A stretch of DNA of 64,000 nt from Aneurinibacillus terranovensis DSM 18919 (GCF_000430625.1 NZ_AUMJ01000024.1:20809-84808), one strand, 5' to 3'. Numbered from the stretch's first letter, positions 24,975 to 32,790 are shown. Made by a program: numbers and translations. The notes: generated by a model not told the origin, from the letters alone.

Positions 24975-25961
24975 TTATGCGTATACATCTTCTTCTAACG
25001 TATCGAGAGAAGGCATCGGGCTATTTTGCGCAAACTCCACAGCCTCTTCAATCTGTTTTTTTGCCTTTTGTTCGATTTCATTGGCCTGCTCTTCTGTCAG
25101 AATCCCTTCAGCGATAAGGTCTTTCTTCATGCGGGCAATGGGATCCCGATGATTTCTCCATTCCAGTTCTTCTTCACGTGTGCGGTATTTTTTCGCATCA
25201 CTCTTGGAATGCCCTTTCCAACGATACGTTTTGGCGTCGATAAGCGTGGGGCCTTTTCCGCTTTTTGCGCGTTCTACTGCTTCGGCCATCACATTCATCA
25301 CGGCGAAAATATCATTTCCGTCCACAACAACTCCGGGAATTCCATATGAGCTTGCCCGATCTGCGATATTTTCAATGTTGGTCATTTCTTTGACAGACCC
25401 AGACATCCCGTATTGATTATTTTCACAAAAGAAAATGACCGGAAGATCCCAAATCGAAGCCATATTCAGTGATTCATGGAAGCTTCCCTCGTTGGAGGCA
25501 CCGTCCCCAAAGAAAGAAACCGTTACGTACCCAAGATTCTTCATTTTGGAAGTTAAAGCCGCCCCAACCGCGATAGGAATTCCGCCGCCCACAATTCCGT
25601 TGGCTCCTAAGTTCCCCTTGTCAACATCCGCAATATGCATGGAGCCGCCTTTTCCTTTGCAATACCCCGTCTCCCTGCCAAACAGTTCTGCCATCATGCG
25701 ATTTACATTGGCTCCTTTTGCGATACAGTGACCGTGTCCCCGATGGGTACTGGTGATTTTATCCTGTTCCTCCAACAAAGCGATCGCACCGGCAGCTGTA
25801 GCTTCTTGCCCGACACAAAGATGAGTTGTTCCATGTATAAGACCCTTGGCAAAAAACTCATCCACTTTTTCATCAAAAAAACGAATCAGCCACATTTGGT
25901 GAAATAACTCAACAAGCTTTTCTTCTTTTATATTGCTTGGAAATTTTATACTATGAATCAT
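24975..25961 (-). CDS. TPP-dependent dehydrogenase E1 alpha subunit (acetoin dehydrogenase type)
   Basis: 328 residues from ATG 25961, 7 nt after a perfect AAGGAGG. The sequence closely resembles AcoA: TSTHRGHGHCIAKGANV, CKGKGGSMHIADVDKGNLGA and GANGIVGGGIPIAVGAAL. The TPP motif runs from GDGASNEGSF to NNQYGMSG. Acetoin-type E1 attacks the ketone carbonyl of CH3-CO-CHOH-R and releases an aldehyde, a reaction equally suited to 1-deoxyxylulose 5-phosphate. It heads the four-gene operon and has its own sigma-A promoter 47 bp upstream, divergent from the PTS operon. No acoR-type sigma-54 activator gene is adjacent. Confidence 0.93.
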   Translation of the reverse strand: MIHSIKFPSNIKEEKLVELFHQMWLIRFFDEKVDEFFAKGLIHGTTHLCVGQEATAAGAIALLEEQDKITSTHRGHGHCIAKGANVNRMMAELFGRETGYCKGKGGSMHIADVDKGNLGANGIVGGGIPIAVGAALTSKMKNLGYVTVSFFGDGASNEGSFHESLNMASIWDLPVIFFCENNQYGMSGSVKEMTNIENIADRASSYGIPGVVVDGNDIFAVMNVMAEAVERAKSGKGPTLIDAKTYRWKGHSKSDAKKYRTREEELEWRNHRDPIARMKKDLIAEGILTEEQANEIEQKAKKQIEEAVEFAQNSPMPSLDTLEEDVYA

Positions 25962-26007
25962 GTCCAAGCCTCCTTTACAATTGTTCCAATACGTAACTTT
26001 GGTTCAT

Positions 26008-26037
26008 AGTATAACAATTCGCTCTATTTACAGTCAA
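26008..26037 (-). promoter_or_regulatory. Sigma-A promoter for the E1/E2/E3 operon
   Basis: Minus strand TTGACT (26032-26037), 18 bp, TATACT (26008-26013), 47 bp before the E1 alpha ATG. Good boxes at near-ideal spacing. Confidence 0.8.
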
Positions 26038-26096
26038 TACATTTGTTTTAATGTATATCAAATGTTATTTGAGTTTGAAAAGTTAAAAAAATATTA

Positions 26097-26125
26097 TTGA
26101 CTTATGCTTTGGATTCGCTTACAAT
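26097..26125 (+). promoter_or_regulatory. Sigma-A promoter for the HPr/DRL/PTS operon
   Basis: TTGACT (26097-26102), 17 bp, TACAAT (26120-26125), 88 bp before the HPr ATG. A sequence resembling a catabolite-response element (TGGATTCGCTTACA, two mismatches to consensus) sits in the spacer and -10 region. Confidence 0.82.
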
Positions 26126-26129
26126 TCGA

Positions 26130-26164
26130 TTTAACATATGGTAAACATGTTAACATATGATAAA
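26130..26164. promoter_or_regulatory. Tandem operator-like repeats just downstream of the PTS promoter
   Basis: TTTAACATATGGTAAA (26130-26145) and GTTAACATATGATAAA (26149-26164) are direct repeats with a 19-bp period, identical at 14 of 16 positions, placed right after the -10 box where a repressor would block transcription. Each contains the palindrome CATATG. A related site lies upstream of the SorC-type regulator gene (20430-20445). Confidence 0.65.
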
Positions 26165-26212
26165 GAATACCCAATACAACTGTTTGTACTCCATTAAAGG
26201 TGGTGAAAAAAA

Positions 26213-26470
26213 ATGGTGGCGACAAATGTAAAAGTGATGTTGAATTCAGGATTGCATGCACGCCCGGCTTCAAACTTTATAAAAATCGCGAGTAAATATA
26301 CGTGCGATATCTCCTTAGAGAAGGAAGGCAAAAAAGCTAACGCTAAAAGCATTATGGGGGTCATGTCTCTTGCCATTACGAAAGGAACTGAAATTACCGT
26401 CTCCGCTGAAGGAGATGACGCGGAAAAAGCACTTGCTGAGTTAACGGAATTTCTTTCCCGGGAGCACTAA
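26213..26470 (+). CDS. HPr-family phosphocarrier protein, dedicated PTS copy
   Basis: 85 residues, full HPr length. The phosphorylated histidine is His15 in SGLHARPAS. The regulatory serine is Ser46 in AKSIMGVMSL, so both PEP-dependent (enzyme I) and HPr-kinase phosphorylation sites are intact; Crh-like proteins lack the histidine. AAGGTGG stands 9 nt before the ATG. It is the first gene of the PTS operon. A normal ptsH is expected elsewhere near ptsI, so this extra copy probably serves this PTS or is induced along with it. Confidence 0.93.
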   Translation: MVATNVKVMLNSGLHARPASNFIKIASKYTCDISLEKEGKKANAKSIMGVMSLAITKGTEITVSAEGDDAEKALAELTEFLSREH

Positions 26471-26526
26471 TCCGGACGTATGGAATTGTAAATAACTACA
26501 AATATTTAACAGTAGGAGTGAGAACT

Positions 26527-27774
26527 ATGTCGATTTATCATTTATTAAAGTTGCGCGAACAGGAAGGCAGTTCTATTGGTGTGGCCGTCATTGGCGCAGG
26601 TCAAATGGGTTATGGATTAATCGCTCAAATTTCAAGAATACCTGGCATGCAAGTTCGTGGGGTTTGTGATGTGAATGTCTCGGCTGCGGAGAGAGCCGCT
26701 AACTACTATCTGGGACAGTTGGGTGACCGTAAGCATGATATTCTTGTAAATAAAGATTTCAGAAAAGTTATTCAACAAGAAACTGTTGACGTAGTAGTAG
26801 ATGCAACCGGTGTTCCGGAAGTTGGGGCTAAGCTGGCCCTGGAAACGCTGTTAGCGAAAAAACACTTAGTTCTTTTAAATGTAGAGGTTGACATCACGAT
26901 TGGCTCCATTCTTTCCCAAATGTTTAATGCTGCCGGTCTGGTATATACCGGTTCTGCAGGAGATGAGCCAGCCGCTACTATGGAACTTGTTGAATTTGCC
27001 CAATCTATTGGACTTGACGTTGTTGTGGCAGGCAAAGGTAAAAACAACCCCTTTATTCCTACTGCAAACCCGGATACATGCGCCGACGAAGCCAAACGCA
27101 AACATATGAGCCCGCACATGCTCGCTTCCTTTCAGGACGGAACAAAAACAATGGCTGAAATGAACCTGTTAAGCAACGCCACCGGGTTTATTCCCGACAA
27201 AGTTGGAATGCATGGAGTATCGGCTGACGTGAAAACCGTTGGAGACAAATTAAAGCTTATTTCTGAAGGCGGAGTTCTTGAGAAGTATGGTGTTGTAGAA
27301 TATGTTCACGGCCTTGCCCCGGGAGTATTTGTTATTGTTCATAGCCCCTTAGAGCCAGTAGATGCAGAGCTTCGTTATTTATCCGTCGGTAAAGGACCTT
27401 ACTATACGCTGTACCGTCCGTATCACCTGGCCAGTTTAGAAACTCCTATCTCTGTAGCAAGAGCTTTACTGCTTAATGAGCCAACGATTCAAACGATTGG
27501 CGGACCTGTTTCTGAAACGGTAGCCGTCGCTAAACGCGATATCGTTGCTGGAGAGAAAATTGATGGAATCGGTGGTTATTCTGTTCGTGGTGTAGTCGAA
27601 ACCCACCGGGAAGCGGTAGAACAAAAACACATTCCGATCGGTCTCATTGCCGGGGATGTGGTGGCAAAACGAAATATTGAAGTTGGCCAATTTTTAACGT
27701 ATGACGACGTTGAAATGGATACAACCACGACAGTATGGCACCTTCGTCAGCTGCAAGATGGTCTATTCCGTTAA
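26527..27774 (+). CDS. DRL-like (DXR-like) NAD(P)-dependent oxidoreductase with C-terminal SAF domain
   Basis: 415 residues from ATG 26527 (AGGAG upstream). N-terminal Rossmann domain starts VAVIGAGQMGYGL; the middle has TGSAGDEPAATMELVEFA and GKGKNNPF with FQDGTKTMAEMN, stretches I recall from the homoserine-dehydrogenase-like proteins with SAF domains that include Brucella DRL, an enzyme that makes 2-C-methylerythritol 4-phosphate from 1-deoxyxylulose 5-phosphate. The C-terminal SAF region spans about residues 325-400 (AVAKRDIVAGEKIDGIGGY and GQFLTYDDVEM). The family is often misnamed homoserine dehydrogenase or FlgA. Its place in a glucitol-type PTS operon suggests it oxidises or isomerises the imported polyol phosphate. 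Substrate is inferred, not shown. Confidence 0.82.
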   Translation: MSIYHLLKLREQEGSSIGVAVIGAGQMGYGLIAQISRIPGMQVRGVCDVNVSAAERAANYYLGQLGDRKHDILVNKDFRKVIQQETVDVVVDATGVPEVGAKLALETLLAKKHLVLLNVEVDITIGSILSQMFNAAGLVYTGSAGDEPAATMELVEFAQSIGLDVVVAGKGKNNPFIPTANPDTCADEAKRKHMSPHMLASFQDGTKTMAEMNLLSNATGFIPDKVGMHGVSADVKTVGDKLKLISEGGVLEKYGVVEYVHGLAPGVFVIVHSPLEPVDAELRYLSVGKGPYYTLYRPYHLASLETPISVARALLLNEPTIQTIGGPVSETVAVAKRDIVAGEKIDGIGGYSVRGVVETHREAVEQKHIPIGLIAGDVVAKRNIEVGQFLTYDDVEMDTTTTVWHLRQLQDGLFR

Positions 27775-27804
27775 TATTATTTGACCTTGAGAGGAGGTGA
27801 AGTC

Positions 27805-28239
27805 TTGAATACCTTGTTATGGATTACACTGGGGGCTGCGGCCTGGTTGTTGCAATATGCGTTTACCCTTATTCAAATTCGGCATTACCGCTCCGCAATG
27901 AAAGAATTGGTCGATCAATATCGTGGTTTGGACGGTTTTCATCTCTTCTCGGGTATTTCCAGAAAAGCGTTAGGTTCCGGCGCGATTGTATTGCTCATCG
28001 TGGACGATGATTATCGGATCCACAATTGTAAGGTTCTGTCTGGTATTAGCGTCTTTACCCGCTTCAAGCCATTTACAAAATGTGAAGGTCAACACGTGGC
28101 AGAGGTTCTCGCAGAAGCTTACAAAACGGTAAAGAACCGAAGAGCCAGAGTAAGTGCCAAAAGTAAATCGTTGGCGAAAGCGTTTCAAATGGCCTCTGAA
28201 AATGCAATTCAAGTTATTTCGTCAAAAAAGGCGGCCTAA
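27805..28239 (+). CDS. gutM: GutM-family glucitol operon activator/accessory protein
   Basis: 144 residues from TTG 27805, which has AGGAGGTGA 5 nt upstream. An N-terminal hydrophobic helix (LLWITLGAAAWLLQYAFTL) anchors it in the membrane; the cytoplasmic part includes KALGSGAIVLLIVDDDYRI. In enterobacteria GutM is described as an activator of the glucitol operon together with GutR; in Firmicutes gutM regularly travels with srlA-srlE-srlB. Here it lies between the oxidoreductase and IIC genes. Its biochemical role is poorly defined and a membrane helix makes direct DNA binding doubtful. Confidence 0.88.
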   Translation: MNTLLWITLGAAAWLLQYAFTLIQIRHYRSAMKELVDQYRGLDGFHLFSGISRKALGSGAIVLLIVDDDYRIHNCKVLSGISVFTRFKPFTKCEGQHVAEVLAEAYKTVKNRRARVSAKSKSLAKAFQMASENAIQVISSKKAA

Positions 28240-28262
28240 ATCTTAATTAAGGAGGAAGTTTC

Positions 28263-28829
28263 ATGCACTGGATCGTATGGGCAGGTTCACATTTTATCGG
28301 CATGTTTAATGAAGGTGGCAAAACCTTCATGGGTCTCGTCACCGGTATTATTCCGACATTGATTGTTCTATTAACCTTTACCAATGCCATTATTAAATTG
28401 ATTGGAGAAGAACGGACAAATAAAGCACTTCGCTTTGCTTCGAAATACCTCATTCTACGCTATACGTTAATGCCTGTGTTAGCGGTTTTAATTCTTACGA
28501 ACCCCATGTGTTATACATTTGGGCGCTTCTTACCAGAGAGACAAAAGCCAGCTTTTTATGATGCCTCTGTTTCCTTTGTGCATCCTGTAACCGCTTTCTT
28601 CCCTTATGCGAATGCCGGGGAGCTGTTTGTTTGGCTGGGTATAGCAAATGGAGTGGAAAAAGCCGGATTTAATATTGCCCCGTTAGGTGTCCGCTATTTC
28701 TTAGTCGGGATTGTTGTTATCTTCATTCGTGGGGTTGTGACTGAATATATCACAAAGTACTTAACTGCTCGTGGCGAAGCCAGAAATAAAGCAGCGGCTG
28801 GTTCGGATGAATTAGCCGAATCAGTATAG
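28263..28829 (+). CDS. srlA: PTS glucitol/sorbitol-type transporter IIC component
   Basis: 188 residues with several membrane segments and the family start HFIGMFNEGGKTFMGLVTGI. The segment NPMCYTFGRFLPERQKPAFYD is typical of SrlA. GGAGGAAG stands before the ATG. SrlA and the IIC part of SrlE together form the channel. The name reflects sequence family; because no sorbitol-6-phosphate dehydrogenase is present, the real substrate is probably another polyol. Confidence 0.92.
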   Translation: MHWIVWAGSHFIGMFNEGGKTFMGLVTGIIPTLIVLLTFTNAIIKLIGEERTNKALRFASKYLILRYTLMPVLAVLILTNPMCYTFGRFLPERQKPAFYDASVSFVHPVTAFFPYANAGELFVWLGIANGVEKAGFNIAPLGVRYFLVGIVVIFIRGVVTEYITKYLTARGEARNKAAAGSDELAESV

Positions 28830-28844
28830 AAATGGGGGAGTATC

Positions 28845-29843
28845 ATGGCAAAATCAATTCGTGTTAAAAAAGGTTCCGGTGGCTGGGGGACAGGTTTTAT
28901 CATCACGCCAAAAGGAAAGAAGGCCAAAGTCGTTTCCATTACCGGCGGCGGAATTCACCCGGTTGCCCAAAAAATTGCCGAACTGGCTGGAGTTGTGGCC
29001 GTAGATGGATTCTCTACATCAGTTCCCGAAGATGAAATGATGTGTGTCGTCATCGACTGTGGCGGAACGGCCCGCATTGGAGTTTATCCCATGAAACGGA
29101 TTCCCACCGTTGACGTTCTGCCTTCGTCACCTTCCGGTCCTCTGTCTAAATTTATTAAAGAAGATATCTTTGTATCCGGTGTAACAGTTAATGACATAGA
29201 AATTGCTGAAGGTGAAGCACAGGCACAAGAAATAACTGAAAAGTTTGAACCGATTAATGCAAAAACATTTGAAGAGAAAAAAGCAGCAGCGAAGAAAGCG
29301 GCGGCGGCTTCCCAGAAGTCCAACTGGCTGCTGCGAATCTCTAAATCCATTGGGTATGTGATAGGAGTTCTTTATCAGGCTGGTCGCGACTCTGTTGATA
29401 TGCTTCTCAAAAACATTATCCCTTTCATGGCTTTCGTTGCAATGCTAATGGGGATTATCAACTACACAGGCTTAGGGCAGCTATTAGCGAAGGGACTAGT
29501 GCCGCTGGCAGGTTCACTAGGCGGGCTAATCGTGTTGGTTGTTATTTGTACCATTCCTTTCTTATCTCCCGTTCTGGGCCCCGGGGCCGTAATTGCTCAA
29601 ATTATTGGAGTTTTGATCGGAAGCCAGATTGCCATAAAAGCAATTCCAGCCTCCTATGCCTTGCCCGCTTTGTTTGCGATTGATGGGCAGGTTGGATGTG
29701 ACTTTGTCCCGGTAGGATTGTCCCTTGGGGAAGCCAAACCGGAGACGATTGAATACGGGGTGCCCGCTGTGCTTTACAGCCGTTTGATTACTGGTGTTGT
29801 GGCTGTAGTGATTGCTTATTTTGCAAGCTTGGGCATGTATTAA
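28845..29843 (+). CDS. srlE: PTS glucitol/sorbitol-type transporter IIBC component
   Basis: 332 residues. The N-terminal cytoplasmic IIB domain (about 1-150) starts IRVKKGSGGWGTGFIITPKG and carries the phosphorylation cysteine region, MMCVVIDCGGTARIGVYP. A charged linker (EEKKAAAKKAAAASQK) leads to a membrane domain with several helices including IIPFMAFVAMLMGIINYTG. Full length for SrlE. It takes phosphate from IIA (29934-30293) and passes it to the polyol during transport. Gap to srlA is 15 nt. Confidence 0.92.
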   Translation: MAKSIRVKKGSGGWGTGFIITPKGKKAKVVSITGGGIHPVAQKIAELAGVVAVDGFSTSVPEDEMMCVVIDCGGTARIGVYPMKRIPTVDVLPSSPSGPLSKFIKEDIFVSGVTVNDIEIAEGEAQAQEITEKFEPINAKTFEEKKAAAKKAAAASQKSNWLLRISKSIGYVIGVLYQAGRDSVDMLLKNIIPFMAFVAMLMGIINYTGLGQLLAKGLVPLAGSLGGLIVLVVICTIPFLSPVLGPGAVIAQIIGVLIGSQIAIKAIPASYALPALFAIDGQVGCDFVPVGLSLGEAKPETIEYGVPAVLYSRLITGVVAVVIAYFASLGMY

Positions 29844-29933
29844 TATTCAAAAGTATCTTATATTCAATTTATATCAGTCACTCTTCTAGTGAAAAATGAC
29901 TATGCATTTTTATTATTACGAGGAGGAATTCAT

Positions 29934-30293
29934 GTGAAAAAATCAGTTGTATCTCAAATAGGGCCGATGGCTTTGGAATTTGAAGAAGAAAAGGTGCTGA
30001 TTTTTTTCGGCCCGCAGGCCCCTGAAGAATTAAAAGAAGTCGCGGTCATTCATGAAATTCATGAACACCATGAGAAACCGATTTCTGCGGGGGACACATT
30101 AATGATCGATGATCAGACATATCACATTGTAAAGGTTGGAACAGAAGCGAATAAAAATTTAAACGAACTCGGACATATTTCGATTTACTTCACCGAAGCA
30201 CCTGAAGATGTTTTGCCCGGTTCTATCTACGCTACCCCTCATGTATACCCTAAGATTGTGGAGGGTTCTCAGATCGAGTTTTTAAAGAAGTAA
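29934..30293 (+). CDS. srlB: PTS glucitol/sorbitol-type transporter IIA component
   Basis: 119 residues from GTG 29934 (GGAGG 7 nt upstream; an earlier in-frame start at 29889 has no ribosome site). The family landmarks FFGPQAPEELKEVAVIHEIHE, with the phosphorylatable histidine in this region, and GDTLMIDDQTYHIVKVG are visible. Soluble; accepts phosphate from HPr and passes it to the IIB domain of SrlE. A 90-bp gap separates it from srlE. It ends the operon, followed by a terminator hairpin. Confidence 0.9.
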   Translation: MKKSVVSQIGPMALEFEEEKVLIFFGPQAPEELKEVAVIHEIHEHHEKPISAGDTLMIDDQTYHIVKVGTEANKNLNELGHISIYFTEAPEDVLPGSIYATPHVYPKIVEGSQIEFLKK

Positions 30294-30322
30294 GCGGCAT
30301 AGAATATGTGCTAGAATCAAAA

Positions 30323-30365
30323 AAGCCGAGCTAGTCCAGACGAAAAACCTGAACCTGCTCGGCTT
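30323..30365. terminator. Bidirectional terminator between the PTS operon and cstR
   Basis: AAGCCGAGC (30323-30331) and GCTCGGCTT (30357-30365) form a 9-bp stem with a 25-nt loop, flanked by A-run and AAATTT. It sits between convergent genes and can serve both. Confidence 0.7.
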
Positions 30366-30394
30366 AAATTTACCTATCTCTTATCCGCTGTATG

Positions 30395-30655
30395 TTATCT
30401 GCTTTTTACAAGCAGATCAACTGCTTCTTTGATAACCGATTCAGGATTATTTCCCTGTTCCAGTTCCTTGCGAATGCACGCCTCGATATTGTTTGCGACG
30501 ACTACTCCCACCACACGATCCACTGCTGAACGAATAGCCGATAATTGTGTCACCACATCCCGGCAATCCTTCTCTTGCTCCATCATGCTTAATACACCAC
30601 GTATCTGACCTTCAATTCTGCGCAGCCGGTTTTTCATTTGATCGTTGTATTCCAT
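30395..30655 (-). CDS. cstR: CstR-type persulfide-sensing repressor (CsoR family)
   Basis: 86 residues, all-helical DUF156/CsoR family. The start reads MKNRLRRIEGQIRGVLSMME. Cysteines fall at 31 (EKDCRDV) and 60 (IEACIRK), and the position four before Cys60, histidine in copper-sensing CsoR, is asparagine. This C-N-C pattern is that of CstR, in which the two cysteines react with organic persulfides and polysulfides. It lies 86 bp downstream of a CoA-disulfide reductase-rhodanese gene, the enzyme type CstR typically controls. Operator-like ATACC/GGTAT dyads lie in the relevant promoter. No metal-ligand histidine supports copper sensing. Confidence 0.88.
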   Translation of the reverse strand: MEYNDQMKNRLRRIEGQIRGVLSMMEQEKDCRDVVTQLSAIRSAVDRVVGVVVANNIEACIRKELEQGNNPESVIKEAVDLLVKSR

Positions 30656-30741
30656 ATCAAAGTTACACCCCAGATTTATAATATACGATCTTGGGTATTA
30701 TATTTTTTTTTACATCTATTGTCAACCTGCTTGACTGCCTT

Positions 30742-32391
30742 TCACCCTTGCTGTACAGCGGAATACGTTTTCCAGCCTCCATCCAGGTTTTTCACCTTGT
30801 ATCCATTTTCCATGAGAATACGGGCGGCAAGGTATCCTCTAAGTCCTACCTGGCAGGAAACGTAGAGTTCCTGATGTTTTGGAATTTCATTCATCCTCTC
30901 CCGAATTTGGCCCAAAGGTATGTTTATTGACCCCTTGATATAACCCATTTCGCGTTCCGCTTCCTCCCTCACATCAATCAGGAGTCCGCCATTTTTAACA
31001 ATGTCATCAATCTCGTACCACTGTACAGTTTCTACTTTCTCTTCCATTATGTTCGTTGCTACATACCCAAGCATATTGACCGGGTCTTTTGCAGAAGAAT
31101 AAGGTGGTGCATACGCCAATTCAAGGTCCGGCAAATCCAGTACGGATAGCCCCCCTTTTATCGCTGTGGCAATCACATCGATTCTTTTATCCACCCCATC
31201 AAAACCGACTCCTTGAGCCCCAAATATTTTTCCGGTACCCGGCTCAAACAAAAGTTTAAGAGCCATCGATGAAGCCCCCGGATAATATCCTGCATGCGAA
31301 CCCGGATGAATATGAATTGCCCGGTAATCAATGCCCAATCTCTTTAACGTTTTTTCGTTATTGCCTGTGGCAGCGGCCGTAAAATCAAACACCTTAACAA
31401 TTGATGTCCCCATTGTTCCTCTGTACGCAGCTTTTTTTCCATAAATATGGTCAGCTACGATTCTAGCTTGGCGATTGGCCGGCCACGCCAGTGGAATCAT
31501 GGTTGGTTGTCCGTTAATATAATCCGTGACTTCAATAGCATCTCCCAGGGCGTAAATATACGGGTCAGAAGTCTGTAACGCATCATTGACTTTAATGCCC
31601 CCTCTTTCACCCAACTCCAGCCCGGCCTCACGAGCAAGCTGATTTTCCGGCCGTACACCGATTGAAAGGATAATCATATCGGTCTCAAGTTCTCTTCCAC
31701 TGGTAAGCATAAGTTTATTGCCATTTGGGGCAACCTCTGTTACTCCGTCATTTAAAATCAATTCTACTCCCTTATTTCGAACGTGTGTATGAAGAATGGA
31801 AGCCATCTCGAAATCGAGCGGTGCCATAATTTGATTTGACATTTCAACGAGCGTGACCTGTATCCCATGGCTGCTCAAATTCTCGACCATTTCTACCCCG
31901 ATAAATCCTCCTCCGACAATGACCGCTTTTCGAGGCTTCTTCTCATCGACAAACGCTTTAATTTTGTCGGTATCCGGGATGTTCCGCAGCGTGAATACAT
32001 TGGACGCCTCCAATAAGCCCGGGATAGGGGGAACAACCGGTTTTGCGCCCGGGGATAGCACAAGCACATCATACTCTTCCTCATACGTTTTGCCCGACTG
32101 TATATCTTTTATTTCAAGCGTTTTTCTTTCCTTATTGATGGATACCGCTTCACTTTCTACACGGATATCCAGATTGAACCGTTTAGCCATTCCTTCAACC
32201 GTTTGAACGAGCAATGCATTACGATTTGTAATAATCCCGCCGATGTAATAAGGCAGGCCGCAGTTTGCAAAAGATATAAATTCTCCTCTTTCAACTAGGA
32301 CAATATGCGAGTTCTCATCCAGCCTTCTTAGACGCGCAGCAGTTGTTGCACCACCAGCGACGCCCCCGACAACGACTATCTTTTTCCCCAT
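30742..32391 (-). CDS. CoA-disulfide reductase/persulfide reductase with C-terminal rhodanese domain
   Basis: 549 residues. FAD motif VVVGGVAGGATTAARLRRLD at the N-terminus, single redox cysteine in SFANCGLPYYIGG (about residue 44) as in CoA-disulfide reductases, NAD motif VIVGGGFIGVEM, and FAD motif YALGDAIEV. The C-terminal domain (about 455-549) is a rhodanese with active-site cysteine in SCQVGLRGYLAA. Such fusions (CoADR-Rhd) reduce CoA-persulfide or polysulfide with NAD(P)H and act in sulfide detoxification or sulfur assimilation. The upstream dyad at 32407-32422 and the CstR-type gene downstream support persulfide-responsive control. Confidence 0.94.
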   Translation of the reverse strand: MGKKIVVVGGVAGGATTAARLRRLDENSHIVLVERGEFISFANCGLPYYIGGIITNRNALLVQTVEGMAKRFNLDIRVESEAVSINKERKTLEIKDIQSGKTYEEEYDVLVLSPGAKPVVPPIPGLLEASNVFTLRNIPDTDKIKAFVDEKKPRKAVIVGGGFIGVEMVENLSSHGIQVTLVEMSNQIMAPLDFEMASILHTHVRNKGVELILNDGVTEVAPNGNKLMLTSGRELETDMIILSIGVRPENQLAREAGLELGERGGIKVNDALQTSDPYIYALGDAIEVTDYINGQPTMIPLAWPANRQARIVADHIYGKKAAYRGTMGTSIVKVFDFTAAATGNNEKTLKRLGIDYRAIHIHPGSHAGYYPGASSMALKLLFEPGTGKIFGAQGVGFDGVDKRIDVIATAIKGGLSVLDLPDLELAYAPPYSSAKDPVNMLGYVATNIMEEKVETVQWYEIDDIVKNGGLLIDVREEAEREMGYIKGSINIPLGQIRERMNEIPKHQELYVSCQVGLRGYLAARILMENGYKVKNLDGGWKTYSAVQQG

Positions 32392-32406
32392 TAGTTAGCC
32401 TCCTAT

Positions 32407-32422
32407 ATACCATACAGGGTAT
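32407..32422. promoter_or_regulatory. CstR operator-like dyad
   Basis: ATACCATACAGGGTAT contains inverted ATACC/GGTAT arms around a short core and lies 15 bp before the reductase ATG, next to the ribosome site. On the minus strand TTGCAG and TAAATA boxes upstream place it at or just after the promoter. It resembles the ATACC-GGTAT dyads of CsoR/CstR operators. Confidence 0.6.
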
Positions 32423-32522
32423 TTATTGTTTCTTTTATTTTACTGCAAAAATAAAAAAAAGGTAAGGCTAATTATGTCAAATGGATGATTTTTAAAATTT
32501 TATGTTAGACCGCCACTTGCTC

Positions 32523-32612
32523 TCACAAATCGCTGCGCTTAATCATTCGGTATGCAAACAATATAAGGGCGACTAAACCAAGCTTCATGCAAACAAACAA
32601 TGCCAGGAACAT
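32523..32612 (-). CDS. Possible 29-residue single-helix membrane peptide
   Basis: ATG 32612 is preceded by a G-rich ribosome site (GGGGGGGAAGAGGG). The product starts MFLALFVCMKLGLVAL, continues as one hydrophobic helix and ends in a basic tail MIKRSDL, a pattern of bacterial small membrane proteins. No homologue is recognised and no clear promoter was found. Tentative; it could be a chance open frame. Confidence 0.35.
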   Translation of the reverse strand: MFLALFVCMKLGLVALILFAYRMIKRSDL

Positions 32613-32790
32613 CCCTCTTCCCCCCCTGTAACAGTAAACAACGTTACTTTCTAACAGCACATATTGATTAAGTATATAGCAGGATTATCATTGTGAGTAT
32701 GAGGGTTTTCCCCTAATCGCAATCAAATTGTGACATTTATTTGAAAATAGATAAGCTCAAAGAAGACAAACCGTTCCATTCCCTAAAAAA

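Noticed and set aside
26110..26123. Catabolite-response element in the PTS promoter
   Set aside because: Two mismatches to the consensus; mentioned in the promoter entry only as a resemblance.
30395..30655. Copper-sensing CsoR
   Set aside because: The histidine ligand of CsoR is asparagine here and the neighbours are persulfide enzymes rather than copper exporters.
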